The notes beneath the pieces are model-generated. The model was given only the letters and a program-made list of their open reading frames with translations, did not search any database and was not told where the DNA came from. The position numbers and the translations under genes were made by a program. From Marvinbryantia formatexigens DSM 14469 (GTDB taxonomy: Bacteria; Bacillota; Clostridia; Lachnospirales; Lachnospiraceae): a stretch of 64,000 nucleotides of DNA. Position 1 is the stretch's first letter, and every line of letters begins with the position of its first letter. Where the stretch lies: the NCBI RefSeq assembly GCF_025148285.1, contig NZ_CP102268.1, positions 1,302,001-1,366,000 of the forward strand, in the 5' to 3' direction. Below are positions 44,480-53,070 of the stretch, one piece after another.

Positions 44480-45664
44480 TCACTTTTTCAGGTCTATCCG
44501 GAATGTTTCTCCAACCGGCTCTGCGTCAGCCACATCTCCCACATCTGATACTGCAAAATAAAAATCTCCATCGCCGGTCAGATTCTGTTCTGTCTGCAGC
44601 TCTTCCATTTCCAACTTATAAAACTGCAGCTCTATCCACTCGCTGTTCACGGAAGGAGCCGTCGCGGACAGGCCATACGCAGACCCTGTTTTAAAAGTAT
44701 AACAGTTTTTATCAATTCCTTCCAGTGTAAACCGGACTGGATTTCCAATGCTGTCCCTTCCCTGTATAAAATATTGCGCGTTTCCGGAAAATTCCCTGCC
44801 GTCCCCGCTCACCTCAAGAGTTCCATAAATGCTGTTGAGAGTAAGTCTTTCCACATTCACATAAAAATCCGGTTCTATCTGTACCTTTTGTCCAACGTCA
44901 CAGATTAATGTGCTGTCTTCCAGTTCTTTCCGCGAAGCCGAAAAGGCAAATGAAAATGTCACCGGCTCCGTGTCATCCATCCCCCTGCCTGCCATTGCCT
45001 CAAAAGAAATATCCGCAATGTCCGGGATTTCTTCATCTGAAAATCCCCACTCAAAAATATAATGCCGCTCATCTATATAGCTGATTCCTGTGCTTGCGCA
45101 GTTTATCGCTTTCCCGTTTATCGCAAGCAGACCGCTGTTACTTAAACAGATCTCCTGCAGCTCATCTGCTTCTGCATCAAGCTCCAGAACAGCAAAAAGA
45201 TGATTTCCGGACAAAATCGCCTCTTTCAATGTAAGCGAAATTCCTTCTCTTGTCTGCGTCAAATCCGGCATTTTTGCGTATGGTGTCAAATCCTCTGACA
45301 GACCGAGTGCCTGTCCTATCAAAGTCGAAAAATTCCGGATTGCTGCCCGCACTTCATTATGAAACATACAGGACAATCCCAGAAGCACAACCAGGACCGC
45401 ACATGCCGCCCGCCCGGCAAAATTTCTTTTTGTTTTATGTTGCATTGTATGCCCGGCAAATGTCTCTCTTTGCACGGGTTGTCTCCCGCCAGACGTCTCT
45501 CTTTGCGCAGACTGTATTGTTCCCCCATCAAATGTCTCTCTTTGCGCAGACTGTATTGTTCTCCCGGCAAATGTCTCTCTTTGCGGTTCTGCTGCCGCTT
45601 CCAGAATCAATACATCATCAATCTCGCCAAATATCTCTAAAAATTTCAGTTCTTTCTCTCTCAT
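44480..45664 (-). CDS. DUF4179-type membrane protein, probable anti-sigma factor
   Basis: 394 residues. A short cytoplasmic start (MREKELKFLEIFGEIDDVLI) resembles the sigma-binding tails of DUF4179 proteins. Then comes a stretch of 13-residue repeats (QRETFAGRTIQSA and variants, about four copies), one membrane helix (FAGRAACAVLVVLLGLSCMF) and a ~280-residue outer domain. It starts ten nt after the ECF sigma gene with AGGAGG upstream. Gene order and topology point to an anti-sigma factor that senses an envelope signal. Confidence 0.72.
   Translation of the reverse strand: MREKELKFLEIFGEIDDVLILEAAAEPQRETFAGRTIQSAQRETFDGGTIQSAQRETSGGRQPVQRETFAGHTMQHKTKRNFAGRAACAVLVVLLGLSCMFHNEVRAAIRNFSTLIGQALGLSEDLTPYAKMPDLTQTREGISLTLKEAILSGNHLFAVLELDAEADELQEICLSNSGLLAINGKAINCASTGISYIDERHYIFEWGFSDEEIPDIADISFEAMAGRGMDDTEPVTFSFAFSASRKELEDSTLICDVGQKVQIEPDFYVNVERLTLNSIYGTLEVSGDGREFSGNAQYFIQGRDSIGNPVRFTLEGIDKNCYTFKTGSAYGLSATAPSVNSEWIELQFYKLEMEELQTEQNLTGDGDFYFAVSDVGDVADAEPVGETFRIDLKK
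45456..45597. repeat. 39-bp coding repeats in the anti-sigma-like gene
   Basis: Two near-perfect 39-bp units (containing AATGTCTCTCTTTGCGCAGA) and two decayed ones, in frame, encoding the 13-residue QRETFxGxTIQSA repeat. Confidence 0.8.
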
Positions 45665-45674
45665 AGCCTGCCTC

Positions 45675-46256
45675 CTATATGCAATGCTGTACCACGCGCT
45701 GCGGCTGCTCATTTTCCAGATACTTCTTCAGCCGCCTGCGGTTGCGGAACAGATTGGACTTCACCTTGCTTACGGAACATCCGTGGCGCTTTGCAATATC
45801 CTTCAGCCCGTCCATATACCAGTACCGGCGGATAAAAATATCGCGGTCAATCTCCGGAAGGCTTTTCAGAAAGGTATTAAGAAGCTGCACCAGCTCCTGT
45901 TTTTCCATATATTCGTCCAGTGTGGACACTGCCACATCCGCCAGCGTTTCCACCTCTCCGGCAACGTCCGCTATATGCATATCCATGCGCTTCGCCGCAT
46001 ATTTCCTGCGCAGGCAGTCAATCGCCAGACCCCGTGTAATTTTTCCGAGAAACGCTGAAAGAATGGCCGGTCTCTTTGGCGGCATATACGTCCACGCGGA
46101 AAGCCACGTGTCATTGACACACTCCTCACTGTCTTCCCTGCTGCCGACAATATTCCAGGCAATTTGCCAGCAGTAATGATTATATTTTTCACTGACCGCA
46201 GAAATTGCCGATTCATCCCGGTTCCAGAAGAGCGCAATAATATCTCTGTCATCCAT
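45675..46256 (-). CDS. ECF-type RNA polymerase sigma factor
   Basis: 193 residues with region 2 (NHYCWQIAWNIVGSREDSEE, CVNDTWLSAW) and region 4 (LPEIDRDIFIRRYWYMDGLK, then a helix-turn-helix GCSVSKVKSNLFRNRRRLKK). I use the ATG at 46256, six nt after AGGTGA; a GTG lies three codons earlier. It is coupled to the DUF4179 gene, a classic sigma/anti-sigma pair. An ECF-style promoter upstream suggests autoregulation. Confidence 0.9.
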   Translation of the reverse strand: MDDRDIIALFWNRDESAISAVSEKYNHYCWQIAWNIVGSREDSEECVNDTWLSAWTYMPPKRPAILSAFLGKITRGLAIDCLRRKYAAKRMDMHIADVAGEVETLADVAVSTLDEYMEKQELVQLLNTFLKSLPEIDRDIFIRRYWYMDGLKDIAKRHGCSVSKVKSNLFRNRRRLKKYLENEQPQRVVQHCI

Positions 46257-46303
46257 ATTATTCACCTGTCACTGCAATGCAGTGTATCCTTTCTGTATAT
46301 ATA

Positions 46304-46329
46304 GTCGTATTCTATCGCTTCCGGTTGCA
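46304..46329 (-). promoter_or_regulatory. ECF-type promoter, likely autoregulatory
   Basis: On the minus strand TGCAAC (46324-46329) and CGAC (46304-46307) are 16 nt apart, the spacing and style of SigV/SigW-type promoters (AAC at -35, CG at -10). Confidence 0.5.
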
Positions 46330-46347
46330 TATATCACAAAAAAAATT

Positions 46348-46420
46348 TCATTCGCGAAACGAATTTTGATAGGTTTGCAAAAGTTGCCGCAAACAGAGCA
46401 GACAACAAACGGTTATTGCC
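46348..46420 (+). repeat. Dispersed leader repeat, copy B
   Basis: About 70 bp similar to 23546-23620, starting with ATTCGCGAAACGAAT. It is followed by a strong promoter and a HicB-like gene. A shorter related dyad (TTCGCGAAT within 61589-61604, reversed) precedes the MNT/HEPN pair. Confidence 0.6.
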
Positions 46421-46440
46421 CCATACAGATAAAAATCAAT

Positions 46441-46469
46441 TTGACAAATGTCCCTTATCCTTATATGAT
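46441..46469 (+). promoter_or_regulatory. Promoter of the HicB-like gene
   Basis: Perfect -35 TTGACA (46441-46446), 17-nt spacer, -10 TATGAT (46464-46469). Confidence 0.75.
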
Positions 46470-46524
46470 GAATGTTGTTGGGGGCAAAAACCCTAAATAT
46501 CACAAATATGTCAGGAGGCTTTTT

Positions 46525-46800
46525 ATGAGATTTGTATACCCCGCTGTTTTCCACAAAACGGAAACAGACACCTATAAAGGATATTTCCCAGATCTGGAGG
46601 ACTGCCATGCGCAGGGCGACACGCTGGATGAGGCGCTGGATAACGCCATTGAAGCGGCGCGCGACTGGATTACGCTGGAGCTGGAGGAAGGCGGCGTTCT
46701 GCCCTCTATCTCTGAAGATGATGATCTGACATTAAAAGAAGGCGAATTTATACGGAACATTGCCGTAACCATTCGCCTAATGGATGGATGGGATGAATAA
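46525..46800 (+). CDS. HicB-like antitoxin domain protein, without HicA partner
   Basis: 91 residues with the HicB fold start (FVYPAVFHKTETDTYKGYFP, DLEDCHAQGDTLDEALDNAI). It ends after a strand-rich stretch and has no obvious DNA-binding domain. AGGAGG is six nt before the ATG. No HicA toxin frame lies on either side, so it is a solo HicB; such proteins are common in Clostridia and may regulate or simply be relics. Confidence 0.8.
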   Translation: MRFVYPAVFHKTETDTYKGYFPDLEDCHAQGDTLDEALDNAIEAARDWITLELEEGGVLPSISEDDDLTLKEGEFIRNIAVTIRLMDGWDE

Positions 46801-46903
46801 AAATTTCATAACGGAGAGATTTCCGTACATTGCCCGCGCGCAAAAGCGCCCGAAGCTGCTTCGTCAATGTGCTATGCTCTGTATGCATACTACAGATTTT
46901 ATT

Positions 46904-47773
46904 CTACATCAGTTTCTGCGACAGTTTTTGCGCCGTTGGTGTTGCTGCCAGACCACCGCGGGCAGTTTCTTTTAAATCTGAATGCATCTGGCATCCTACA
47001 CATTTCATTGCTGTTACAACTTCATCAAACGGAATCAGACTCTTAACTCCTGCCAGGGCAAGATCGCACGAAAGCAGCGCATTTGCTGCCCCTATTGCAT
47101 TGCGTTTCACGCAGGGGCACTCCACTAATCCGCCCACCGGATCACAGACAAGTCCCATGATATTCTTCAGAGCAATCGCCGCTGCATCCAGAACAGTGGG
47201 TACGTCCGCACCGCAAAGCTCAGCCAGGGCGCCTGCCGCCATTGCTGCAGCGCTCCCCGTCTCTGCCTGACAACCGCCAGAGGCGCCGGCGATACATGCA
47301 TTTTTCGCTATGATGCAGCCAATAGCACCCGCAGTAAAAAGCCCCTGGCAGATTTTCCCGTCATCAAACCCTTTCTTTTCACCGCCGACAATCAATACTG
47401 CCGGAAGGATACCACTTGCCCCTGCGGTAGGCGCCGCCACAATTTTGCCCATAGCCGCATTGAATTCTACAACCGCCATAGCAGATGCAACCACAGCAGC
47501 CATATCTGTTCCCATATTGCTCTGCTCTGCAAAAGACATCAGCTTTATAGCATCGCCTCCTGTAAATAAGCCATGATGCTTTTCACTGGCATCCAAGCCT
47601 TTTTTGATAGATTCCCGCATAACAACAAGGTTGCTATGCATCTCTCCCAGAATTTCTTTCCTTGAGCGCTCACTCTTTTCCATTTCATTGCGCAGCATAA
47701 TCTCACTGATTGAGATGTTTTCCCGCCGGCTGATTTCACAAAGATCTGTTCCATGATTAAATCCGTATTTCAC
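46904..47773 (-). CDS. sdaAA: L-serine dehydratase, iron-sulfur-dependent, alpha subunit
   Basis: Deaminates serine to pyruvate with a [4Fe-4S] cluster, paired with SdaAB. The 289 residues show PTAGASGILPAVLIVGG, GASGGCQAETGSAAAMAAG and the cluster Cys in LVCDPVGGLVECPCVKRN. I take the GTG at 47773 as start: it overlaps the sdaAB stop (GTGA) and has GGAGG about ten nt upstream. Confidence 0.93.
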   Translation of the reverse strand: MKYGFNHGTDLCEISRRENISISEIMLRNEMEKSERSRKEILGEMHSNLVVMRESIKKGLDASEKHHGLFTGGDAIKLMSFAEQSNMGTDMAAVVASAMAVVEFNAAMGKIVAAPTAGASGILPAVLIVGGEKKGFDDGKICQGLFTAGAIGCIIAKNACIAGASGGCQAETGSAAAMAAGALAELCGADVPTVLDAAAIALKNIMGLVCDPVGGLVECPCVKRNAIGAANALLSCDLALAGVKSLIPFDEVVTAMKCVGCQMHSDLKETARGGLAATPTAQKLSQKLM

Positions 47774-48432
47774 AGCATACACACCTCCATAACGTCTTCC
47801 GATTCCCTGCGGATGTGCTCCAGTATTTCACGTTTGACATCCCCGTCTGTCTCAATAATCATACAGGCATTCTGCCAGCGTGAACTGCGGAAAACACACA
47901 TAAATGCAATATTAATTTTCTCTTCTGCCAATACCCCCGTTACTTTATTGATTACACCCGGTCTGTCATGATGAAAAATTAAAATAGTAGGATACTCGCA
48001 GCCAAAGGATACTTCCATTCCATTAATTTCCTGAATTTCAATACTTCCCCCGCCTACAGAAGCGCCAAGCAAATCAATCTTCCGCCCGTTTTCGTCTTCA
48101 ACTACTATTCTCGCCGTATTTGGATGATTCATACTTTGCTTTGAAAACTCTACCGATATATCCTTCTTTTGTTCCGCCGCCAGCTGAAGTGAATTACGCA
48201 GCCTGCTGTCATCCGGAGCAAGACCTAAAAGCCCTGCTACAATTGCTTTATCGGTTCCATGTCCCTTACCCGTATCCGCAAATGAACCATATAAAGTTAC
48301 TTTCGCTTTTTTTATCTTTCCGTTTGCAAGTCTGTATGCAACGCCGCCAAGTCTTGCCGCTCCCGCTGTATGAGAGCTTGATGGACCTATCATCTGTGGT
48401 CCGATCAAATCAAACACTCCATATTCCTTCAT
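47770..48432 (-). CDS. sdaAB: L-serine dehydratase, iron-sulfur-dependent, beta subunit
   Basis: 220 residues: the beta domain starts YGVFDLIGPQMIGPSSSHTA and contains GTDKAIVAGLLG. A C-terminal ACT domain (TILIFHHDRPGVINKVTGVL) may bind serine for regulation. The frame extends upstream to 48576, but a promoter lies inside that extension, and an AGGAG site precedes the ATG at 48432. Confidence 0.93.
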   Translation of the reverse strand: MKEYGVFDLIGPQMIGPSSSHTAGAARLGGVAYRLANGKIKKAKVTLYGSFADTGKGHGTDKAIVAGLLGLAPDDSRLRNSLQLAAEQKKDISVEFSKQSMNHPNTARIVVEDENGRKIDLLGASVGGGSIEIQEINGMEVSFGCEYPTILIFHHDRPGVINKVTGVLAEEKINIAFMCVFRSSRWQNACMIIETDGDVKREILEHIRRESEDVMEVCML

Positions 48433-48543
48433 AATATGTCTCCTGTATTCAGCAATTTCCACTGTTTCGACGAGTAAAGCATTGCCATTACTCTCTGCTC
48501 CATAACGTATCTTTTCCCGTACAACTTTCCGTTCGTCTTTTTC

Positions 48544-48572
48544 ATTATAACGGATATGCTTTCTTAAGTCAT
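48544..48572 (-). promoter_or_regulatory. Promoter of sdaAB-sdaAA
   Basis: On the minus strand, -35 ATGACT (48567-48572), 17-nt spacer, perfect -10 TATAAT (48544-48549). Confidence 0.6.
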
Positions 48573-48613
48573 CCATTATTTCATCAAAAATCCCTTGTCG
48601 TATGCATGGCAGC

Positions 48614-48651
48614 TAAAACCGGGAACCTGTTTCCAGATTCCCGGTTTTACG
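48614..48651 (-). terminator. Terminator of the RiPP export operon
   Basis: AAAACCGGGAA/TTCCCGGTTTT arms with a ~12-nt loop, seven nt past the exporter stop. Confidence 0.75.
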
Positions 48652-48657
48652 TGATTA

Positions 48658-50394
48658 TTATCGCTCCATCTGGCTTTTCCACATTCCGGCATACCTGCCG
48701 TTCTTTTCCAGCAGCTCACGATGTGTTCCCTGTTCTGCAATCCGTCCATGTTCCACAACATAGATCCAGTCGAAATTTTCCGTCAGCTCCAGCCGGTGTG
48801 TCACAACCACCACAGTATGGTCTGTACCATACTGCTCAATCGCGCGTTTTACAATTTCCCCGTTTTCCGTATCAAGTGCAGAAACCGGCTCATCCATTAA
48901 AAGGAACGGGGCGTTCCGGTACAGACCTCTTGCCAGCGCGATGCGCTGCAGTTGTCCTCCGGAAAAGCTTTCCTTAGTCTGCCCAAGCGTCTGCTCATAG
49001 CCGTTCCCTGTTCCCAGGATAAAGCTCTCCGCTCCCAGCGACTTTACAAGCTTTTCTATTTTTTCTGTATCCGGCTTTGTCTCCATTCCGATATTTTCCC
49101 GTATGCTCATCTGAAAAAAGGAAAAATCCTGCGGCATATAAGAAAAATTCTTCCGCCACTGCGCCTTTGAAAACGCTGTAATGGGCGTATCTCCCAGGCA
49201 GACTTTCCCTTCCTGCGGTTTATAGAAGCCCAGCAGCAGCTTCAGAATCGTCGATTTTCCACTTCCGCTCCCACCCACAAAAGCCACCTTTTTTCCATAT
49301 GGAATACGGACTGTAACATGCTCCAGAACCGCCTGTTCCGGATAAGAAAAGGATACGTCCCGCAGGCAGAGCTCCCCTCCGGCACAATTTACCGCTTCCC
49401 CATCCTCTGAGGCTTCCTCCTGCTGCAAATCCAACACTTCAAAAACCCGCTCCATGTGCGGAGCATGTATCCGTAAAATCGTATGATAATTTCCAAAAGC
49501 AACCAGCATCTGCCCAATCTGGTCCGACAGCGGCAGCGCCAGCATTACGTCGGAGAAAGCAATGATGCCCTTTCCCGCCAGAAATCCTCCCAGCAATAAG
49601 AGACTTACTATCGTGACACAATCCGTGACAATCACAACCACCGCTCTTCTAAACGCCCTGTACTTTCCAATCTGAAGCTGTTTTCTGCCAATCTCCTCCA
49701 GTTGTCTCTCCTGCTTTTCTTCAAACGGCTTCCACAGAAAATAGGTACGGATTTCTGTACTTCCCTGCACGCATTCCTGCATAAATTTAACCAGTCCGCT
49801 TTTTCCGGCAACCAGCTCTTTATTTTTTTTCTGCTGTTTCTTCGATGCAATCTGGACAACAAATAAATTCAGCGCCGCACAGAGGAAGGTCAGCAATGTC
49901 ACACGGACATCTACAAAAAGCAGGAATATCAGCGAAAAGCTTCCCGATAAAATCGGCGCAAAAACATAACCGTTCATGTAATATCCTGTCAGCCGCGCGC
50001 AGGCAGGAATATCGGAGCTGATACGGTTTAACACCTCCACGTGCGAGAGCTTTTCCACGGCTTCCTCCCTGCCACGGATATACGCATTCATCATTCCGCT
50101 GCGGATATTTGCCTGGACCTTCTGTTCGATGTAGGTAAAGCCCAGCAGGGCAAAACCGGATATCACAGAAAAGGCCATAATTCCCACTAAGTATAACACC
50201 ATCTGCCATACTTTCCCGGTTCCGTCTGTTCCCGAAACGCTTCCTACCACTTCACGCAGCAATACGCCCACAGATGAAAACACCAGAAAAAGCGCCATGC
50301 CGTTCACCAGACTGCATATTGCATACAGAGGCAGAAAGGGCTTCAGATATCCCAGCAGACGTTTATATAATTGATTCTCTGACGAAGCTTTCAT
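48658..50394 (-). CDS. ABC exporter half-transporter, RiPP locus (subunit 2)
   Basis: 578 residues: a six-helix membrane domain (about residues 15-300) fused to an ATPase domain with Walker A GGSGSGKST, signature FSGGQLQR, Walker B FLLMDEPVSALD and H-loop THRLE. There is no N-terminal C39 peptidase domain. The start overlaps the preceding exporter gene by four bases, so the two likely form a heterodimer. It is the last gene of the precursor operon, consistent with exporting the modified peptide. Confidence 0.87.
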   Translation of the reverse strand: MKASSENQLYKRLLGYLKPFLPLYAICSLVNGMALFLVFSSVGVLLREVVGSVSGTDGTGKVWQMVLYLVGIMAFSVISGFALLGFTYIEQKVQANIRSGMMNAYIRGREEAVEKLSHVEVLNRISSDIPACARLTGYYMNGYVFAPILSGSFSLIFLLFVDVRVTLLTFLCAALNLFVVQIASKKQQKKNKELVAGKSGLVKFMQECVQGSTEIRTYFLWKPFEEKQERQLEEIGRKQLQIGKYRAFRRAVVVIVTDCVTIVSLLLLGGFLAGKGIIAFSDVMLALPLSDQIGQMLVAFGNYHTILRIHAPHMERVFEVLDLQQEEASEDGEAVNCAGGELCLRDVSFSYPEQAVLEHVTVRIPYGKKVAFVGGSGSGKSTILKLLLGFYKPQEGKVCLGDTPITAFSKAQWRKNFSYMPQDFSFFQMSIRENIGMETKPDTEKIEKLVKSLGAESFILGTGNGYEQTLGQTKESFSGGQLQRIALARGLYRNAPFLLMDEPVSALDTENGEIVKRAIEQYGTDHTVVVVTHRLELTENFDWIYVVEHGRIAEQGTHRELLEKNGRYAGMWKSQMER

Positions 50395-52031
50395 CCAGTC
50401 ACCTCCCCGGATATCATGTTTCTTTCACACAGCTCTTTATAACTTCCATGCGCCAGAAGCTTTCCGTCGCGCAGCAGATATATTTCATCCATAAATGGCA
50501 GCAATTCTTTCTGGTGCAGACCAAAAATCATCGTCGTCTCCGGATAATCCCCGACCAGTTTTTTCATAATTCTTTTTGCCAGTCCGGGATCCAGTGCGGA
50601 AAATGCCTCATCCAACAGCAGAATTTTCCGTCTGCTGTTCAGAGCTCTCGCCAGAGCAATCCGTTGCCGCTGTCCTCCGCTCAAGGTATCCCCGTTTTCT
50701 GTAATCTGCGTTTCATATCCCTCTTTCTGTCCGGAAACAAATTCATTTAACTGCATATCCTCGCAGACCTGTCTGAAAAAGTCATCCTCTTTATCACAGG
50801 AATATAAAATATTCCGCCGTATCGTATCGGTAAATAAATAGGGGAACTGGTCTCCATAAACCGCCTGCTTTCCTGAGATTTTCCCCTTCTGCGGACAGAG
50901 CAGCCCTGCTATCAGCTTCATCAGCGTTGTTTTTCCGCTGCCGCTCGCACCGACAAGCGCTATCTTTTTTCCCGCTTCTATCTGAAGCGATATATCAGTC
51001 AGCACCCATTTTTCATTTCCCGGATACCGGTACCACACCCGCTCTATCGCAACATCCCCGGAATCCTCTTCCTCGCGGGAAACCACCGTCCGGACCGGCT
51101 CCCCGAAGAAATCCATCAGCCACTTTCCGGAAGATCTGGCTTTCGCCGCTTCTGTCCACAGGTCCGTATAGTGAAGCTGGTCCGGCAGAATATTCTGGCA
51201 GAGATAAAAGATACCCATAAATGCGCCTGTTTCTACCAGCCCCGCCGGTATCAGCCAGAGCCCTGCAAGGCACAGACAGAGTATCGGTAAAATGCCGCAC
51301 AGCAGCCCTATCATGCTCACCGGCAGCGTGCGCAGCCCCATGCGGATATTGGCTTTTATGTAAAGCGCTTCCTGCGATTTCCAGTAATCATCTATCCAGT
51401 CGAAGCATCCCCATACCTTGATAATTGTATGACTGCCAAGCGCATCCTTCATTTTCGTATTAAGCTCCGCCTCGCACTTTTTCACGTCATAGCTTGCTTT
51501 CTCCATAATCCTGCTGATGAAAAACTGAATCGTCATGGAAACCAGTATGGCGGCTACATAAACCACCGTGCTTCTCCAGTCCACCAGAGCAATATACACC
51601 AGGACAAGTACCAGACGGATGGTCTGGAAGATAATATTCGGAACCGTGTCCGACAAAAATCCGGTGTAATCCTCTGCATGACGGACCATCAGCGTATACA
51701 GACCGGAAGAATTTTTCATTTCCGGATGGTCCGGGCTTAAATACAGAATCTGATGCAGCAGTTTCTTCTGGATATTGCCAAACGTATAGCATTCTATCCG
51801 GCTTTTCAGAAGCTGATAGACCGCGTCCAGAAGCTCCTGCAGAAGAAAAGCGCCGGCTACGAGTATCAACAGTCTGCCTGCGCCGTCCGCGCCGAATCCG
51901 GACAGCTTCTCCGTAAGCTCTCCAAGCACGTTGGATGCCAGAATAATTGCTCCTGTCAGTAAAATACTGACAAGCACAGTCATCCCGTAATAAAATCTGC
52001 ATTGATTAAAGTAATAAAAGAATTTTTTCAT
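50391..52031 (-). CDS. ABC exporter half-transporter, RiPP locus (subunit 1)
   Basis: 546 residues with six helices and an ATPase domain: Walker A GASGSGKTT, signature LSGGQRQR, Walker B KILLLDEAFSALD; the H-loop is GLHQKEL. It also lacks a peptidase domain. It follows the broken maturase gene by 25 nt. Together with the next gene it should form the export pump for the peptide encoded at 53.6 kb; a role in immunity is an alternative. Confidence 0.86.
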   Translation of the reverse strand: MKKFFYYFNQCRFYYGMTVLVSILLTGAIILASNVLGELTEKLSGFGADGAGRLLILVAGAFLLQELLDAVYQLLKSRIECYTFGNIQKKLLHQILYLSPDHPEMKNSSGLYTLMVRHAEDYTGFLSDTVPNIIFQTIRLVLVLVYIALVDWRSTVVYVAAILVSMTIQFFISRIMEKASYDVKKCEAELNTKMKDALGSHTIIKVWGCFDWIDDYWKSQEALYIKANIRMGLRTLPVSMIGLLCGILPILCLCLAGLWLIPAGLVETGAFMGIFYLCQNILPDQLHYTDLWTEAAKARSSGKWLMDFFGEPVRTVVSREEEDSGDVAIERVWYRYPGNEKWVLTDISLQIEAGKKIALVGASGSGKTTLMKLIAGLLCPQKGKISGKQAVYGDQFPYLFTDTIRRNILYSCDKEDDFFRQVCEDMQLNEFVSGQKEGYETQITENGDTLSGGQRQRIALARALNSRRKILLLDEAFSALDPGLAKRIMKKLVGDYPETTMIFGLHQKELLPFMDEIYLLRDGKLLAHGSYKELCERNMISGEVTG

Positions 52032-52056
52032 AGCTCTCCCCTGCCATTTCTAAATT

Positions 52057-53026
52057 CTATACTGATTTCAGAAGTATTCTTTCATATCGCTTTCTGCGTT
52101 TCTGGCAAATGCTTTCTTCCACCATTCCTGTCTGCCCCTCTTTTGCCGCTGTATAATGAGCAGGGCAAAAATGACATATCTTTCTTGCCCAGCATTGCTT
52201 ACATATTTCATTTTCTTTTTTAGTGAATACCAGTAATTTATCCATATTTTTCTTAATATCCTCCACTTCACATGTATCTGCTAAATTTCCAAGGCAAAAA
52301 CATCTGTCTGCCGCGTACATGTGGCATGGATATAAGTCCCCGTCCGGCATAATACATGCCGTCTGATACCCGGCATTACAAAACAGATTGCTCTGCATTT
52401 CCTGTGACAGGAACTGCCATAATTCTCCCTTTTTTTACATCAAATGTATCTGAAAGATACTTTCTCAAATCCTTCAGCGAAATATCCGCCAAAACATGAT
52501 TTATTGTATATGTAGCCTCGATTGCATCTATATTTTTCTTTAATAATTTTGCATTTTTAAAAACAAGTTCCGCCGAACCACTCCCATTCGGAAAAATTCT
52601 CTGCAAATCATGAATTTCTCCCGGTCCATCCACGCTTATAGTCAGTCGAATATCATACTTTGCGATTACAGCACATATTTTTTCACTATATCCCACCAGA
52701 TTCGTTATTCCATTTTTTACTATTAGATTGTCTAAATATTTTACAGCATCTTCGGGATTCATGTTTCCTTTTTCGTATCCTGCATATACCCCAAAATCTG
52801 CGAAACAATATTTACATCTCAGATTACAATTCGTTGTCACATTAATGGTCAGCTTTGAAAGAGTTTTGCTCTCTCCCCAATAGGAGTGTTCCGGAACAGG
52901 AACGGCAGCTATCCTTTCTCCCAACTTTTTTGTCATAAGCTCCTGTAAAATCCCATATGATTTTTCTGACGAATTCTGCAGCTCATTTATCTTTTCCGCT
53001 GCATCCGCCGGTACTTTGTAAAGCAT
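52057..53026 (-). pseudogene. Radical SAM/SPASM RiPP maturase, frameshifted and internally deleted
   Basis: Two overlapping frames together resemble one maturase. The first (52376-53026) has the radical SAM motif CNLRCKYCF and SVDGPGEIHD. The second (52057-52398) is a SPASM-type tail (CNAGYQTACIMPDGDLYPCH, CKQCWARKICHFCPAHY). They join across a one-base frameshift near 52390. The first part also lacks the GGEP motif and the TNG region expected between KNGITNL and AKYDIRLTISV; the flanking text reads straight through. N-terminal sequence seems to continue in frame upstream to about 53100 without a clear start. It is probably non-functional as sequenced. Confidence 0.72.
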
Positions 53027-53070
53027 ATTTGCCGGGATATCATAGAGAAGCGCCTTCTTCCCTAAAATCG

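Noticed and set aside
45456-45597. A CRISPR-like array
   Set aside because: The repeats are contiguous, in frame and without spacers.
46784-46975. A 63-codon frame after the HicB-like gene as a possible HicA
   Set aside because: No HicA motif (GSHxxF or similar) is present and it overlaps the 3' end of sdaAA on the other strand.
48433-48576. Upstream in-frame extension of sdaAB by 48 codons
   Set aside because: A promoter lies within it, the family N-terminus begins at 48432 and no good ribosome-binding site precedes 48576.
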